64,000 nucleotides of DNA from Kineosporia aurantiaca JCM 3230 (GTDB lineage: Bacteria; Actinomycetota; Actinomycetes; Actinomycetales; Kineosporiaceae), in assembly GCA_000719025.1 (NCBI GenBank), contig JODP01000001.1:558001-622000 (forward strand), in the 5' to 3' direction. Both the position numbers and the translations under genes were made by a program. The notes beneath the pieces were generated by a model. It saw only the letters and a program-made list of their open reading frames with translations, was not told the DNA's origin and searched no databases. Positions 27,470 through 35,796 of the stretch are shown piece after piece; positions within the stretch are counted from its first letter, which is position 1, and each line of letters starts with the position of its first letter.

Positions 27470-27670
27470 ATGAACACTGACGCTTCGATGATGACCGCTT
27501 CAGACTCCTTCAACGGCTCAAACCCTTTGTCCGGCACCAGCTCCGAGGTTGGCACGATGATGACGTGCGAGACCTGTGACCTGGTCGGCGGACCCTTCCC
27601 GGCAGCCGAGGCCGCGCACTTGCGCGCCATCCACGACCGCCTGCACCACGGCATGCTGTTCGCCGCCTGA
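27470..27670 (+). CDS. Small Cys/His protein, zinc-finger-like
   Basis: A 66-residue protein. The first 30 residues are Ser/Thr/Met-rich and probably unstructured. The second half holds CETC followed after 14 residues by H-x4-H and H-H (AAHLRAIHDRLHHG), a spacing close to a C2H2 zinc knuckle. GGGAG lies 6 nt before the ATG, and a strong intrinsic terminator follows the stop, so this is a real single-gene unit. Similar short actinobacterial proteins have no known function; DNA binding or a ribosome-associated role are possible. Confidence 0.75.
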   Translation: MNTDASMMTASDSFNGSNPLSGTSSEVGTMMTCETCDLVGGPFPAAEAAHLRAIHDRLHHGMLFAA

Positions 27671-27680
27671 GCAACCCGGT

Positions 27681-27714
27681 AAGGCCCCCGGTCAGATCAC
27701 GTCCGGGGGCCTTT
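27681..27714 (+). terminator. Intrinsic terminator of the small Cys/His protein gene
   Basis: AAGGCCCCCGG (27681-27691) pairs perfectly with CCGGGGGCCTT (27703-27713) around an 11-nt loop and ends in TTT. Confidence 0.85.
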
Positions 27715-27776
27715 CCCGACTCTGAGCAGGTCCTAAGCTCACGGGACACCCTTACGTGAGCGACGGAGGTCTCAGG

Positions 27777-28616
27777 ATGCGGGTCGGTGTGGTCGGTTGC
27801 GGGCTGATGGGGGCGGGGATCGCCGAGGTCTCGGCCCGGGCCGGACAAGACGTCGTGGTCGTGGAGTCCGACCCGCACCGGGTCACCGCCGGGCGGGCCC
27901 GGCTGACCGCCTCGCTGGAACGCGCCGAGGCCAAGGGCCGGATCGAGTCCGCGGCCGAGGTGCTGAAACGGGTCGAGATCCTCGACGACCTGGACCGGCT
28001 GGCCGACCGGGAGATCGTGATCGAGGCGATCCTCGAGGACGAGACGGCCAAGACCGAACTCTTCACCGCGCTGGACGCCCTGGTCACCGCGAAGGACGCG
28101 ATCCTGGCCTCGAACACGTCCTCGATCCCGATCAGCCGGATCGGGGCGGCCACCCGGCGCCCGGAGAACGTGATCGGGGTGCACTTCTTCAACCCGGTGC
28201 CGGTGCTCTCCCTGGTCGAGATCGTGCCCAGCCTGCTCACCTCGGACGACACCGTGCGGCGGGCGACCGGTTTCGCCCAGGACGTGCTCGGCAAGCACGC
28301 GATCCGCGCCCAGGACCGGGCCGGTTTCGTGGTCAACGCCCTGCTGATCCCGTTCGTCCTGTCCGCGATCCGGATGCTCGAAGCGGGTTTCGCCTCGGCC
28401 GCGGACATCGACGAAGGCCTGGTCCGGGGCGCCGCCCACCCGCAGGGCCCGCTGCGCCTGGCCGATCTGATCGGCCTGGACACCACCGCCGCGGTCGCCC
28501 GCTCCCTGTTCGAGGAGTTCAAGGAGCCGCTGTTCGCCCCGCCCCCGCTGCTGAACCGGATGGTCGAGGCCGGGCTGCTGGGCCGCAAGACCGGGCGCGG
28601 GTTCTATTCGTACTGA
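27777..28616 (+). CDS. 3-hydroxybutyryl-CoA dehydrogenase family protein
   Basis: A 279-residue NAD(P)-dependent 3-hydroxyacyl-CoA dehydrogenase. The N-terminal Rossmann motif is VGVVGCGLMGAGIA (residues 3-16). The substrate Ser and catalytic His appear in ASNTSSIPIS and GVHFFNPVPVLSLVEIV, and the C-terminal dimerisation domain ends in LLGRKTGRGFYSY as in FadB2/PaaH-type enzymes. Length is normal. ATG 27777 has GGAGG 7 nt upstream; a GTG at 27756 is in frame but the Shine-Dalgarno lies inside it. It likely serves butyrate or polyhydroxybutyrate metabolism. Confidence 0.9.
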   Translation: MRVGVVGCGLMGAGIAEVSARAGQDVVVVESDPHRVTAGRARLTASLERAEAKGRIESAAEVLKRVEILDDLDRLADREIVIEAILEDETAKTELFTALDALVTAKDAILASNTSSIPISRIGAATRRPENVIGVHFFNPVPVLSLVEIVPSLLTSDDTVRRATGFAQDVLGKHAIRAQDRAGFVVNALLIPFVLSAIRMLEAGFASAADIDEGLVRGAAHPQGPLRLADLIGLDTTAAVARSLFEEFKEPLFAPPPLLNRMVEAGLLGRKTGRGFYSY

Positions 28617-28718
28617 CAGTTGGCTGGGAATCCCCTGGGCCGGCTCGCCAGCGGGGCGGGCGCCGGGAGACGATGGGGTGGTGACACGCATCGAAGCCCA
28701 CCCGGCGAGGGTCCGCGC

Positions 28719-29843
28719 ATGAGCCTGAGCGGTCCGACCAGCGGCCCCGTCGAGGGCGGCCGCCCACTGCTCAAGGGCAAGGTGCTCGGCTTCCCGGTCC
28801 ACCTCGACCTCTCCTTCGTCGTGGTGATGGCGGTGCTCGGCTGGACCTCCTCGACCACCGGCACCGGCCTGATCGTCTGGCTGCTGATCACCCCGGTCGC
28901 GGTGCTGGCGCACGAGCTCGGCCACGCCGTGGTGGCCCGCACCACCGGGGCCAGGCCCGAGATCGCGCTGGCCGGGTTCGGCGGGGTCACCAGCTTCACC
29001 CCACCCAAGGAACTGTCCCGGGCCCGGTCGATCGCGATCTCGCTGGCCGGCCCGGCCGTCGGCGTGGTGATCGGCCTGGTCCTGCTGGCCGTGGACCGCT
29101 CGGTCGGTGACCAGATCACCAACGACTGGGTCTGGTACGCCCTGCGCTACGGGATCTTCACCTCACTCGGCTGGAGCGTGCTGAACCTGCTGCCGGTGCT
29201 CCCGCTCGACGGTGGTCAGGCGATGCGGGAGTTCCTGCCCGGCGATCCGGTGACCCGTCTGCGCCGCGCGGCCGCGGTCTCGATCGCCGTCGCCGTGATC
29301 GCCGCCGTCCTGGTCTACCTGTACCTGGACGGCGGCCTCTTCCTGACCCTGTTCCTGGTGTTCTTCGCGGTCAGCAACTTCCTCACCCTGCGCGACCTGT
29401 CGCAGAACCGCTCGGTCAGCTCGGACGGCCTGCGCGGCCCCCGGCCCGGCCAGACGCCGGAGACGATGATCGTCGAGATGCTCTGGCGCAACCAGGCCGA
29501 GCGGGCCCGGCAGGTGATGCAGACGCTGCCCGACGGCGTCCAGATCGACCTGGCCCTGCACGGCGCCGTGCTCAGCCTGACCGGCGACCCGCAGCAGGGC
29601 CACGCGCTGCTCGAGCAGGAGGTGAGCCGGCGCCCGGGCGACCCCAACCTGGCCGCCATCCTGGCCCTCACGCAGGCCCTGGAGCACGACTGGGACGCGC
29701 TGATCCACACCCTCCAGGGCCCGTTCGGCCCGCTGATCCCGCCGCCGGTGCTGGACCGGGCGATGGTCGAGGCGCGGGCGACCGGCCGGGAGGACGTGGC
29801 CAACCGGCTGGCCTACCTACGCTCCGCCCCCAAACCCCAATAA
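28719..29843 (+). CDS. Site-2 protease family (M50) membrane metalloprotease
   Basis: A 374-residue membrane protein. The zinc-binding HELGH is in VLAHELGHAVVARTTG (about residue 66), and the second metal motif is LPVLPLDGGQAMREF, with about five transmembrane helices in residues 30-225. The C-terminal 130 residues are cytoplasmic, helical and TPR-like (DPQQGHALLEQEVSRRPGDPNLAAILALTQALEHD). ATG 28719 is preferred with GAGGG 8 nt upstream. Such proteins cut membrane-anchored regulators such as anti-sigma factors; no partner is encoded next to it. It is followed by a large inverted repeat shared with the convergent exchanger gene. Confidence 0.85.
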   Translation: MSLSGPTSGPVEGGRPLLKGKVLGFPVHLDLSFVVVMAVLGWTSSTTGTGLIVWLLITPVAVLAHELGHAVVARTTGARPEIALAGFGGVTSFTPPKELSRARSIAISLAGPAVGVVIGLVLLAVDRSVGDQITNDWVWYALRYGIFTSLGWSVLNLLPVLPLDGGQAMREFLPGDPVTRLRRAAAVSIAVAVIAAVLVYLYLDGGLFLTLFLVFFAVSNFLTLRDLSQNRSVSSDGLRGPRPGQTPETMIVEMLWRNQAERARQVMQTLPDGVQIDLALHGAVLSLTGDPQQGHALLEQEVSRRPGDPNLAAILALTQALEHDWDALIHTLQGPFGPLIPPPVLDRAMVEARATGREDVANRLAYLRSAPKPQ

Positions 29844-29858
29844 CCCCCACAAAACCCT

Positions 29859-29945
29859 CGTGATCATGCAGTTCCGCCCCCGTGATCATGCACCTCGGCC
29901 CTCACCGGACGTGCATGATCACGGGGGCGCTTCTGCATGATCACG
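29859..29945. repeat. Nested inverted repeat, GTGATCATG family (copy 1)
   Basis: Two concentric perfect dyads. The outer arms are CGTGATCATGCAG (29859-29871) and its complement (29933-29945). The inner arms are 19 bp (29875-29893 and 29911-29929), begin with CGCCCCCG and contain the same GTGATCATG core. Spacers are 3 nt on both sides and the central loop is 17 nt. It lies between two convergent genes and could act as a bidirectional terminator. A second, related element is at 45218-45315. Confidence 0.85.
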
Positions 29946-29963
29946 GAGGGATGGTGGGTGGGG

Positions 29964-31025
29964 TTAGGAGCTGAGGATAGGGACGAGGCCGAGGGCGAAG
30001 ACGAGGTAGAAGGCCCCCGCGTAGGCCAGCCGGGCCGGGGTCAGCCGGTGCGCGGCCATCAGCGCCAGCAGGTAGACGATGGCGACCATGGTGATCCCGC
30101 CGGCCCAGGTCAGCGCGCCGTCGAACTTCCAGTCGGTGAACAGCAGGCCGAGACCGCTGGGCACGGTGGCCTGGATCATCATCGCGCCGGAGATGTTGGC
30201 CAGGGCCAGCCGGACCTTGCCCTGCCGGACCCAGATGATCGCGTTCATGATCTCCGGCAGCTCGGTGGCGATCGGCGAGAGCAGCAGCGCGGTGACCGTG
30301 GTGGACAGGCCGATCATCGGGCCGATCGCGTCGAGCTGGTGCACGAACAGCTGCGAGGCGATGAAGATGACCACCAGGGTGCCCGCCGTCTGGGCCAGAA
30401 CCGCCCAGGTGGCCGGGCTTTTCGCCTTCGGCTGGAGCTTGAGCGGCTCGAGTTCCTCCTCGTCCTCCGCCTCGGTGGCGGACGCCGGGCCGCCGCTCAT
30501 CTCCTTCCAGAAGTACACCGCGTAGACGGCGAAGAAGAGCAGGCCGAGCCAGGGCTTGAAGGCGAAGGCGACCAGGCCCAGGGCCACCTTGAAGACGAAG
30601 ACGCCGAGGAACCAGCGCTGGTCGCGGGCCAGGCGGGCGGTGTCCTCCGGGGTGCCGATCTCGGCCGGGCCAGGTTCCGGAAGGCCGCCGCCGCCACCGG
30701 CAGGCACCAGCTCACGGGTGAGGGCTCGCCGGCGGTACAGCAGCATCGCGCCGGTGACCCCGTAGGCCACGGTGGCCAGCGCCAGCGGGCCGCCCATGGC
30801 GGCGCCGACCCCGATGTCCTTGGCCTGCTCGTCCGCCCCGGTGGTGACCGCGACCAGGGTGACCACGGATTCCGGCAGCGCCGTGCCGAAAGCGGCGAGA
30901 ATCGTTCCGACCGCCATCTTTCCGACGTTCAGCCGTTGGCCGAGCCATTCCACCGCGTTGACGAACCACTCACAGGAGAGATAGATCGCCACCGCACAGG
31001 CGATGAGCGCCACGAAATGCCACAC
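29964..31025 (-). CDS. CaCA-family cation exchanger under a manganese-type riboswitch
   Basis: A 353-residue membrane protein with about ten helices in two homologous halves. The alpha-repeat signatures of the calcium/cation antiporter family are seen in GTILAAFGTALPESVVTLVAVTTGA and in LLLSPIATELPEIMNAIIW, which provide the ion-binding Glu residues. A charged cytoplasmic loop (ATEAEDEEELEPLKL) separates the halves. GTG 31025 has GAGGA about 8 nt upstream; a longer frame to 31145 would be read through the riboswitch leader. The yybP-ykoY-like leader predicts that it exports Mn2+ (or Ca2+ with Mn2+ sensing). Confidence 0.88.
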   Translation of the reverse strand: MWHFVALIACAVAIYLSCEWFVNAVEWLGQRLNVGKMAVGTILAAFGTALPESVVTLVAVTTGADEQAKDIGVGAAMGGPLALATVAYGVTGAMLLYRRRALTRELVPAGGGGGLPEPGPAEIGTPEDTARLARDQRWFLGVFVFKVALGLVAFAFKPWLGLLFFAVYAVYFWKEMSGGPASATEAEDEEELEPLKLQPKAKSPATWAVLAQTAGTLVVIFIASQLFVHQLDAIGPMIGLSTTVTALLLSPIATELPEIMNAIIWVRQGKVRLALANISGAMMIQATVPSGLGLLFTDWKFDGALTWAGGITMVAIVYLLALMAAHRLTPARLAYAGAFYLVFALGLVPILSS

Positions 31026-31043
31026 GATAGATGTCCTCAGCCT

Positions 31044-31068
31044 TGGTCCGCGCCTACGGGCGGGACCA
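31044..31068 (-). promoter_or_regulatory. Hairpin in the exchanger leader (possible expression platform)
   Basis: TGGTCC plus CGCC (31044-31054) pair with GGCG plus GGACCA (31059-31068) with one bulged G and a 4-nt loop. It ends about 18 nt upstream of the GTG start and so could mask or free the ribosome binding site in response to the aptamer upstream. Confidence 0.4.
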
Positions 31069-31128
31069 GGGCGTGGGGGGTACGCCTCGGCCCCACAAGC
31101 AGACGCACGAATGCGTTCACTTCCGGGA

Positions 31129-31225
31129 CCGAAGGTCTCGTCCACCTACCAGATCGGCAGGTTCACGACCGGAGAACAGGATTCTCAGTATGTCGATCGT
31201 GGGTTAGCGGACTACTCCCCCTCGG
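31129..31225 (-). ncRNA. yybP-ykoY (Mn2+) riboswitch aptamer
   Basis: Read on the minus strand, the 317-bp leader of the exchanger gene contains the conserved elements of the yybP-ykoY class in order: GGGGAGTAG (31220-31212), CATACTGAG (31192-31184) and GAGACCTT (31139-31132). The ends CCGAGGG (31225-31219) and CCTTCGG (31135-31129) pair as the P1 helix with one G-U. This class senses Mn2+ and controls MntP, TerC, CaCA and P-type ATPase exporters, which fits the downstream gene. Confirmation needs a covariance-model search. Confidence 0.75.
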
Positions 31226-31342
31226 AACTCTTCGAGAGTGACACAGAGTGAGGCAACCGGGCAAACCGCCGAACGGTTTTGTGGTCAAGACAACAATGCG
31301 GTACGACGGTCACGGATGACCGCCGTCCCGCACCTTCCGACG

Positions 31343-32836
31343 TCAGCTGTTCTGGGGGAAGCCCAGGTTGATCCCGCCGTGGCTGGGGTCCAGCCAGCGG
31401 GTGGTGACGACCTTGCCGCGGGTGAAGAAGTTGACGCCCTCCATGCCGTGCGCGTGCTGGTCGCCGAACAGGCTGTTCTTCCAGCCGCCGAACGAGTAGT
31501 ACGCCATCGGAACGGGAATCGGCACGTTGATCCCGACCATGCCCGCCTCGATCTCGTTCTCGAAGCGCCGGGCCGCGCCGCCGTCGTTGGTGAAGATCGC
31601 CGCGCCGTTGCCGTACGGGTGCTGGTTGGCCAGGGTCAGGGCCTCGTCGTAGCTCTGCACCCGGACGACCGACAGCACCGGGCCGAAGATCTCGTCGGTG
31701 TAGACCGTCATCTCCGGCGTCACGTTGTCGAAAAGCGTCGGCCCGAGCCAGAACCCGTCGGCCTCACCGTTCGCCTCCACGGTCCGGCCGTCGACCACCA
31801 GCTTGGCGCCCGCCTTCTCGCCCGCCTCGACGTAACCGGACACCTTGTCCCGGTGCTCACGGGTCACCAGCGGGCCCATGTCGCAGCCGCGCCGGCCGTC
31901 CCCGGTGACCAGCTCGGCCACCCGCTCGGAGATCTTGGCGACCAGCTCGTCGGCCACCGGCTCGACCACCACCAGGGCCGAGATCGCCATGCAGCGCTCA
32001 CCGGCCGAGCCGAACCCGGCGTTGACGGCGGCGTCCGCGGCCAGGTCGAGATCCGCGTCCGGCAGCACGATCATGTGGTTCTTGGCCCCCCCGAGGGCCT
32101 GGACCCGCTTGCCGTGGCTGGTCGCGGTCTCGAACACGTACCGGGCGATCGGGGTGGAGCCGACGAACGAGGCGCTGCGGACCTCGGGGTGGGTCAGCAG
32201 CGCGTCGACCGCCTCCTTGTCCCCGTTGACGACGTTGAAAACCCCGTCCGGGAGCCCGGCCTCACGCCACAGCGCGGCCAGCCAGAGCGCCGCGCTCGGG
32301 TCCTTCTCCGAGGGCTTGAGCACCACCGTGTTGCCGCAGGCGATGGCGATCGGGAAGAACCACATCGGCACCATGGCCGGGAAGTTGAACGGCGAGATGA
32401 TCCCGACCACGCCCAGCGGCTGCCGGATCGAGTGCAGGTCGACCTTGGTCGAGGCGTTCTCGGTGTAGCTGCCCTTGAGCAGATGCGGGATGCCGCAGGC
32501 GAACTCGACCACTTCCTGACCCCGGGCGATCTCCCCGCCGGCGTCGCTGAGCACCTTGCCGTGCTCGGAGGTGATGATCTCGGCCAGCTCACCCTGGCGG
32601 CTGTTGAGCAGCTCGCGGAAGGCGAAGAGGATCGACTGCCGCTTGCTCAGCGAGGTGTCCCGCCAGGCCGGGAAGGCCGCGGAGGCAGCCGCGACGGCAG
32701 CCTCCACATCGGCCGTACTGGCCAGCCGGACCTGCTTGGTCACCTGCCCGGTGGCCGGGTCGTAGACCGGGGCCTGACGCTGCGAGTCCCCCGTGAACGA
32801 GGCTCCGCCGACCCAGTGGTTCAGCTCCGCGACCAT
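31343..32836 (-). CDS. mmsA: CoA-acylating methylmalonate-semialdehyde dehydrogenase
   Basis: A 497-residue aldehyde dehydrogenase that converts methylmalonate semialdehyde (or malonate semialdehyde) to propionyl-CoA or acetyl-CoA with NAD+, in valine and myo-inositol breakdown. Typical MmsA/IolA features: ISPFNFPAMVPMWFFPIAIACGNTVVLKPSEKDP, GSTPIARYVFETATSHGKRVQALGGAKNH (split across the cofactor site), the catalytic Cys in AGERCMA, and the C-terminal FGGWKNSLFGDQHAHGMEGVNFFTRGKVVTTRW ending. Length is standard. It lies 69 bp downstream of the MMPL gene in the same direction, but the functions are unrelated. Confidence 0.94.
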   Translation of the reverse strand: MVAELNHWVGGASFTGDSQRQAPVYDPATGQVTKQVRLASTADVEAAVAAASAAFPAWRDTSLSKRQSILFAFRELLNSRQGELAEIITSEHGKVLSDAGGEIARGQEVVEFACGIPHLLKGSYTENASTKVDLHSIRQPLGVVGIISPFNFPAMVPMWFFPIAIACGNTVVLKPSEKDPSAALWLAALWREAGLPDGVFNVVNGDKEAVDALLTHPEVRSASFVGSTPIARYVFETATSHGKRVQALGGAKNHMIVLPDADLDLAADAAVNAGFGSAGERCMAISALVVVEPVADELVAKISERVAELVTGDGRRGCDMGPLVTREHRDKVSGYVEAGEKAGAKLVVDGRTVEANGEADGFWLGPTLFDNVTPEMTVYTDEIFGPVLSVVRVQSYDEALTLANQHPYGNGAAIFTNDGGAARRFENEIEAGMVGINVPIPVPMAYYSFGGWKNSLFGDQHAHGMEGVNFFTRGKVVTTRWLDPSHGGINLGFPQNS

Positions 32837-32905
32837 GCACCCTCACCTGTTCGATATTTCGACACTCATCCGACCCTTCGAACTTACGGGGGCAAGCGGA
32901 CGCCG

Positions 32906-35119
32906 TCAACGAACCTCGGCGAGCGACTCGGTCACCGGTCCGGCGGTCTCCGGCTCCAGGTGCGGCAGGATCCGGTCCAGCCACCCCGGAATCCACCAGT
33001 TCGCCCCGCCGAGCAGGAACATCGTGGCCGGCACCACCACCAGCCGGATCACCGTCGCGTCGATCAGCACGCTGGCCGCCAGCCCGAGCGCCAGCATCTT
33101 GATCACCACCTGGTCGTTCAGCAGGAAGGCGGCGAACACGCTGGTCATGATCAGGGCCGCGCAACTGATCACCCGGGCCGTCACCGCCAGGCCCTCGCCC
33201 ACGCTGAACCGGTTGTCCCGGGTGCGCAGCCAGGCCTCGCGGACCCGGGAGAGCAGGAAGACCTCGTAGTCCATGGAGAGCCCGAACACGATGGCGAACA
33301 TCATCATCGGCACGTAGGACTCGACCGGCACCTTCTCGCCGACCCCGAGCAGCGACGAGCCCCAGCCCCACTGGAACACCGCGACCACGACACCCCAGGC
33401 GGCGCCGATCGAGAGCAGATTCAGCACGGCCGCCTTCAGCGCCAGCAACACGCTGCGGAAGCTCGCCAGCAAGAGCACCACCGCAGCCGCGATTACCACC
33501 AGGATGATGACCGGGAGCCGGGCCGCGATCTTGTTGCGGAAGTCGAGCTGGAACGCGGTGCCGCCGGTGACGTATCCCGTGGCCGCCGAGCCCTTCAGCG
33601 CTTGGGGCAGCACGTCGTCCCGCAGTCGGCCGAGCAGTTCGTCGGTGCCCTGGTCCTGCGGCCCGCCGTCCGGGATCACGGTCGCGGTGAGCACGTCGCC
33701 GTCCTCGGTGACCCGCACCGGAGTTACCGAGGCGACCCCGCTGGTGCTGCTCAGGGACGATTGCAGGCTGGAGGTCAGGCCGGCGGCGGCCGAGGGCCGG
33801 GCCGAGCTGTCGACCACCACGGTCAGCGGACCGTTCGCCCCGGCGCCGAACGCCGCGTCGATCCGGTCGTAGGCCATCCGGCTGGTCGTGCCCTTCGGGT
33901 CCGCTCCGGCGTCCACGTGCCCCAGCGTCATCGACAGGGCGGGCGTGGCGATCACCGCGAGAAGCGCGACGCCACCGATCAGAAAACGCCACGGGTGGCG
34001 ACCGATCCGGTGCGCATACCGGTGCCAGAAATCGTCCCCACCCGATTCGCCCGGTCCGCCGCCCGCGCTCTCGGCGACCGGCTGCCGGCGCACCTTCACC
34101 CGATCGATCCGCCGGCCCGCCAAACCGAGCAGGGCCGGCACCAGGGTCACCGCCGCCAACCCGGCCACCGCCACCGTGATGGAGGCGGCCAGGCCCAGTT
34201 TCCCGATGAACGACACCCCCGAGGCGTACAGCCCGAGCATGGCGATCACCACGGTCGTGGCCGCGATCAGCACCGAGTGACCGCTGGTGGCCACGGTCCG
34301 GCCGGCCGCCTGGTCCGGGGTCCGGCCGTCCAGCACGTGCTGCCGATGCCGGGTGGTCAGGAACAGGGCGTAGTCGATCCCCACGCCGAGCCCCATCATG
34401 GCCGCCAACGTGGGCGTCACTGCCGCGAAAGTGGTTGCCGCCGCGACAAGACCGAGCAGGCCCAACCCGGCGACCACGCCGAGGGCCGCTGCCACGATGG
34501 GCAGGAAAGCGGCCAGGACGCTGCCGAACCCGACCAGCAGCACCAGGATCGCCGTCGCCACCCCGATGCCCTCGGACACCACGTCCTTGGCGTGCGGCCG
34601 GGCCGCGACCCCCAGCTCCCCACCGTAATCGACCTCAAGGTGCGCCTTTTCGCGAACGGGCTGAAGAGCGTCATCCATCTGGGCGATGAAACCAGTACCG
34701 AAACCGGCCGGATTGGCGTCGAAATTCACGGTCGCGTAGGAGGTGGCGTGGTCGGCCGAGACCACCGGGGCCCCCACCGCGAGCACGTGGTCGAGCGCGC
34801 CCACCTGCGACAACGAGGAATTGATGACGCTCGTGGCGGCCTGGTCGTTGACGGTCCCGGAGGCCGAGTGGAAGACGATCTGACCGGCCTGGGCGCCGCC
34901 CTTCGGCTCATGGGCGGCCAGCACGTCGGCGCCCTGCTGGGCCGGCGCGTCCGGCAGCTGGAAGTCGTCCAGGTAGGTGCCGCCCGCGGCCCGGTTCCCG
35001 GCCACCGCCCCGAGCAGCAGGAGCAGCCAGAGCAGGAGCACGGGCAGCGGGTGGCGGGCGCAGAACCGGCCGAGCCGGTACAGGCGGCCCTCCCGGGTCC
35101 GCTCCGGAGAATCTGTCAT
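32906..35119 (-). CDS. MMPL/RND-family membrane exporter
   Basis: A 737-residue integral membrane protein of the MMPL group: a helix near residue 20, an extracytoplasmic loop (TYLDDFQLPD...), five helices, a second loop (residues 370-520), then five helices including the GLSMDYEVFLLSRVREAWL signature matched by GLGVGIDYALFLTTRHRQ in the first half. These carry the Asp residues of proton coupling. Such pumps export lipids or hydrophobic toxins. ATG 35119 is favoured because a TTGTCA (-35) and CAAGAT (-10) would place a leaderless transcript start there; ATG 35128 is the alternative. It is divergent from a TetR gene and two palindromic operators overlap the start. Confidence 0.88.
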   Translation of the reverse strand: MTDSPERTREGRLYRLGRFCARHPLPVLLLWLLLLLGAVAGNRAAGGTYLDDFQLPDAPAQQGADVLAAHEPKGGAQAGQIVFHSASGTVNDQAATSVINSSLSQVGALDHVLAVGAPVVSADHATSYATVNFDANPAGFGTGFIAQMDDALQPVREKAHLEVDYGGELGVAARPHAKDVVSEGIGVATAILVLLVGFGSVLAAFLPIVAAALGVVAGLGLLGLVAAATTFAAVTPTLAAMMGLGVGIDYALFLTTRHRQHVLDGRTPDQAAGRTVATSGHSVLIAATTVVIAMLGLYASGVSFIGKLGLAASITVAVAGLAAVTLVPALLGLAGRRIDRVKVRRQPVAESAGGGPGESGGDDFWHRYAHRIGRHPWRFLIGGVALLAVIATPALSMTLGHVDAGADPKGTTSRMAYDRIDAAFGAGANGPLTVVVDSSARPSAAAGLTSSLQSSLSSTSGVASVTPVRVTEDGDVLTATVIPDGGPQDQGTDELLGRLRDDVLPQALKGSAATGYVTGGTAFQLDFRNKIAARLPVIILVVIAAAVVLLLASFRSVLLALKAAVLNLLSIGAAWGVVVAVFQWGWGSSLLGVGEKVPVESYVPMMMFAIVFGLSMDYEVFLLSRVREAWLRTRDNRFSVGEGLAVTARVISCAALIMTSVFAAFLLNDQVVIKMLALGLAASVLIDATVIRLVVVPATMFLLGGANWWIPGWLDRILPHLEPETAGPVTESLAEVR

Positions 35120-35127
35120 GACTGACA
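35114..35127. promoter_or_regulatory. TetR operator 1 (TGTCA-N4-TGACA)
   Basis: TGTCATGACTGACA, half-sites TGTCA and TGACA with a 4-nt spacer. It overlaps the MMPL start codon and presumed transcript start. Confidence 0.65.
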
Positions 35128-35140
35128 TCTTGTGGGAAAG

Positions 35141-35154
35141 TGTCAGTACTGACA
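35141..35154. promoter_or_regulatory. TetR operator 2 (perfect 14-bp palindrome)
   Basis: TGTCAGTACTGACA is a perfect palindrome with the same TGTCA-N4-TGACA half-sites, 27 bp centre to centre from operator 1. It covers the presumed MMPL -35 and lies between the presumed -35 (TTGTGG, 35130-35135) and -10 (CAAGTT, 35153-35158) of the TetR gene. Confidence 0.7.
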
Positions 35155-35190
35155 AGTTCACGAACGGTGATCGGGTGGGATGATGCCGCC

Positions 35191-35790
35191 GTGGTCGAGC
35201 CAGCAGTCGGGAAGCGCCAGGCCCACAAGGAGGCGACCCACCAGGCCCTGAAGGAGGCCGCCGAACGGCTGTTCGCCGAGCGGGGATTCGCCGCCACCAC
35301 GGTCCGGGACATCGCGGCGGAGGCCGGGGTCACCGAGCGCACGTTCTTCCGCTACTTCGCGGTTAAGGAAGAACTGATCGTCGAGGACGTCGCCGCCTGG
35401 ATCCCGGTGCTGGCCCAGCGGATCCGTGATCGCCCGGCCGGCGAGAGCCCGCTCATCGCGATCGAGCGAGCGGTCCTGGCCCTCGCCGACGAGGTGCAGG
35501 CCTCGTCCCGGCCGAGCCCGGGCCTGCTCTTCCTGGACGGACCCCCGGCCGGACGGCTGCGGATGCTGCCGGCGCTGAACCTGCGCCTGGAACAGGCCAT
35601 GGCCGAGGCGATCAGCGAGCGTTCGGGGGAAGCGGCGACCCTCCGGGCCGCGGTCACCGCCCGGGCCGCGGCCTCGGCGCTGCGCAGCGTGATGCTGGAG
35701 GAATGGCAGGTCCGTAGTGCGGGAGGGGCGCCCGGCGACATCGGCGCGCTGGTCCGGGAGGCCTTCGCCGTTCTGCGGACCCTGGAGTAA
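35191..35790 (+). CDS. TetR-family repressor of the divergent MMPL exporter
   Basis: A 199-residue regulator. The DNA-binding helix-turn-helix is in ALKEAAERLFAERGFAATTVRDIAAEAGVTERTFFRYFAVKEELIVEDV (shown as two parts of one domain, residues 15-65), and the rest is a helical ligand-binding domain. Two starts are possible: GTG 35191 (used, gives the usual short N-terminus) and GTG 35167, which coincides with a leaderless start predicted from TTGTGG/CAAGTT. The divergent layout with paired operators shows it very likely represses the MMPL gene and itself. The SRPBCC gene follows 6 bp downstream. Confidence 0.87.
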   Translation: MVEPAVGKRQAHKEATHQALKEAAERLFAERGFAATTVRDIAAEAGVTERTFFRYFAVKEELIVEDVAAWIPVLAQRIRDRPAGESPLIAIERAVLALADEVQASSRPSPGLLFLDGPPAGRLRMLPALNLRLEQAMAEAISERSGEAATLRAAVTARAAASALRSVMLEEWQVRSAGGAPGDIGALVREAFAVLRTLE

Positions 35791-35796
35791 CCCGGC

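Noticed and set aside
31238..35125. A 1295-codon open frame on the plus strand
   Set aside because: It is antisense to mmsA and the MMPL gene, has a His/Arg/Gly/Val-rich non-protein-like composition, and results from high GC at third positions.
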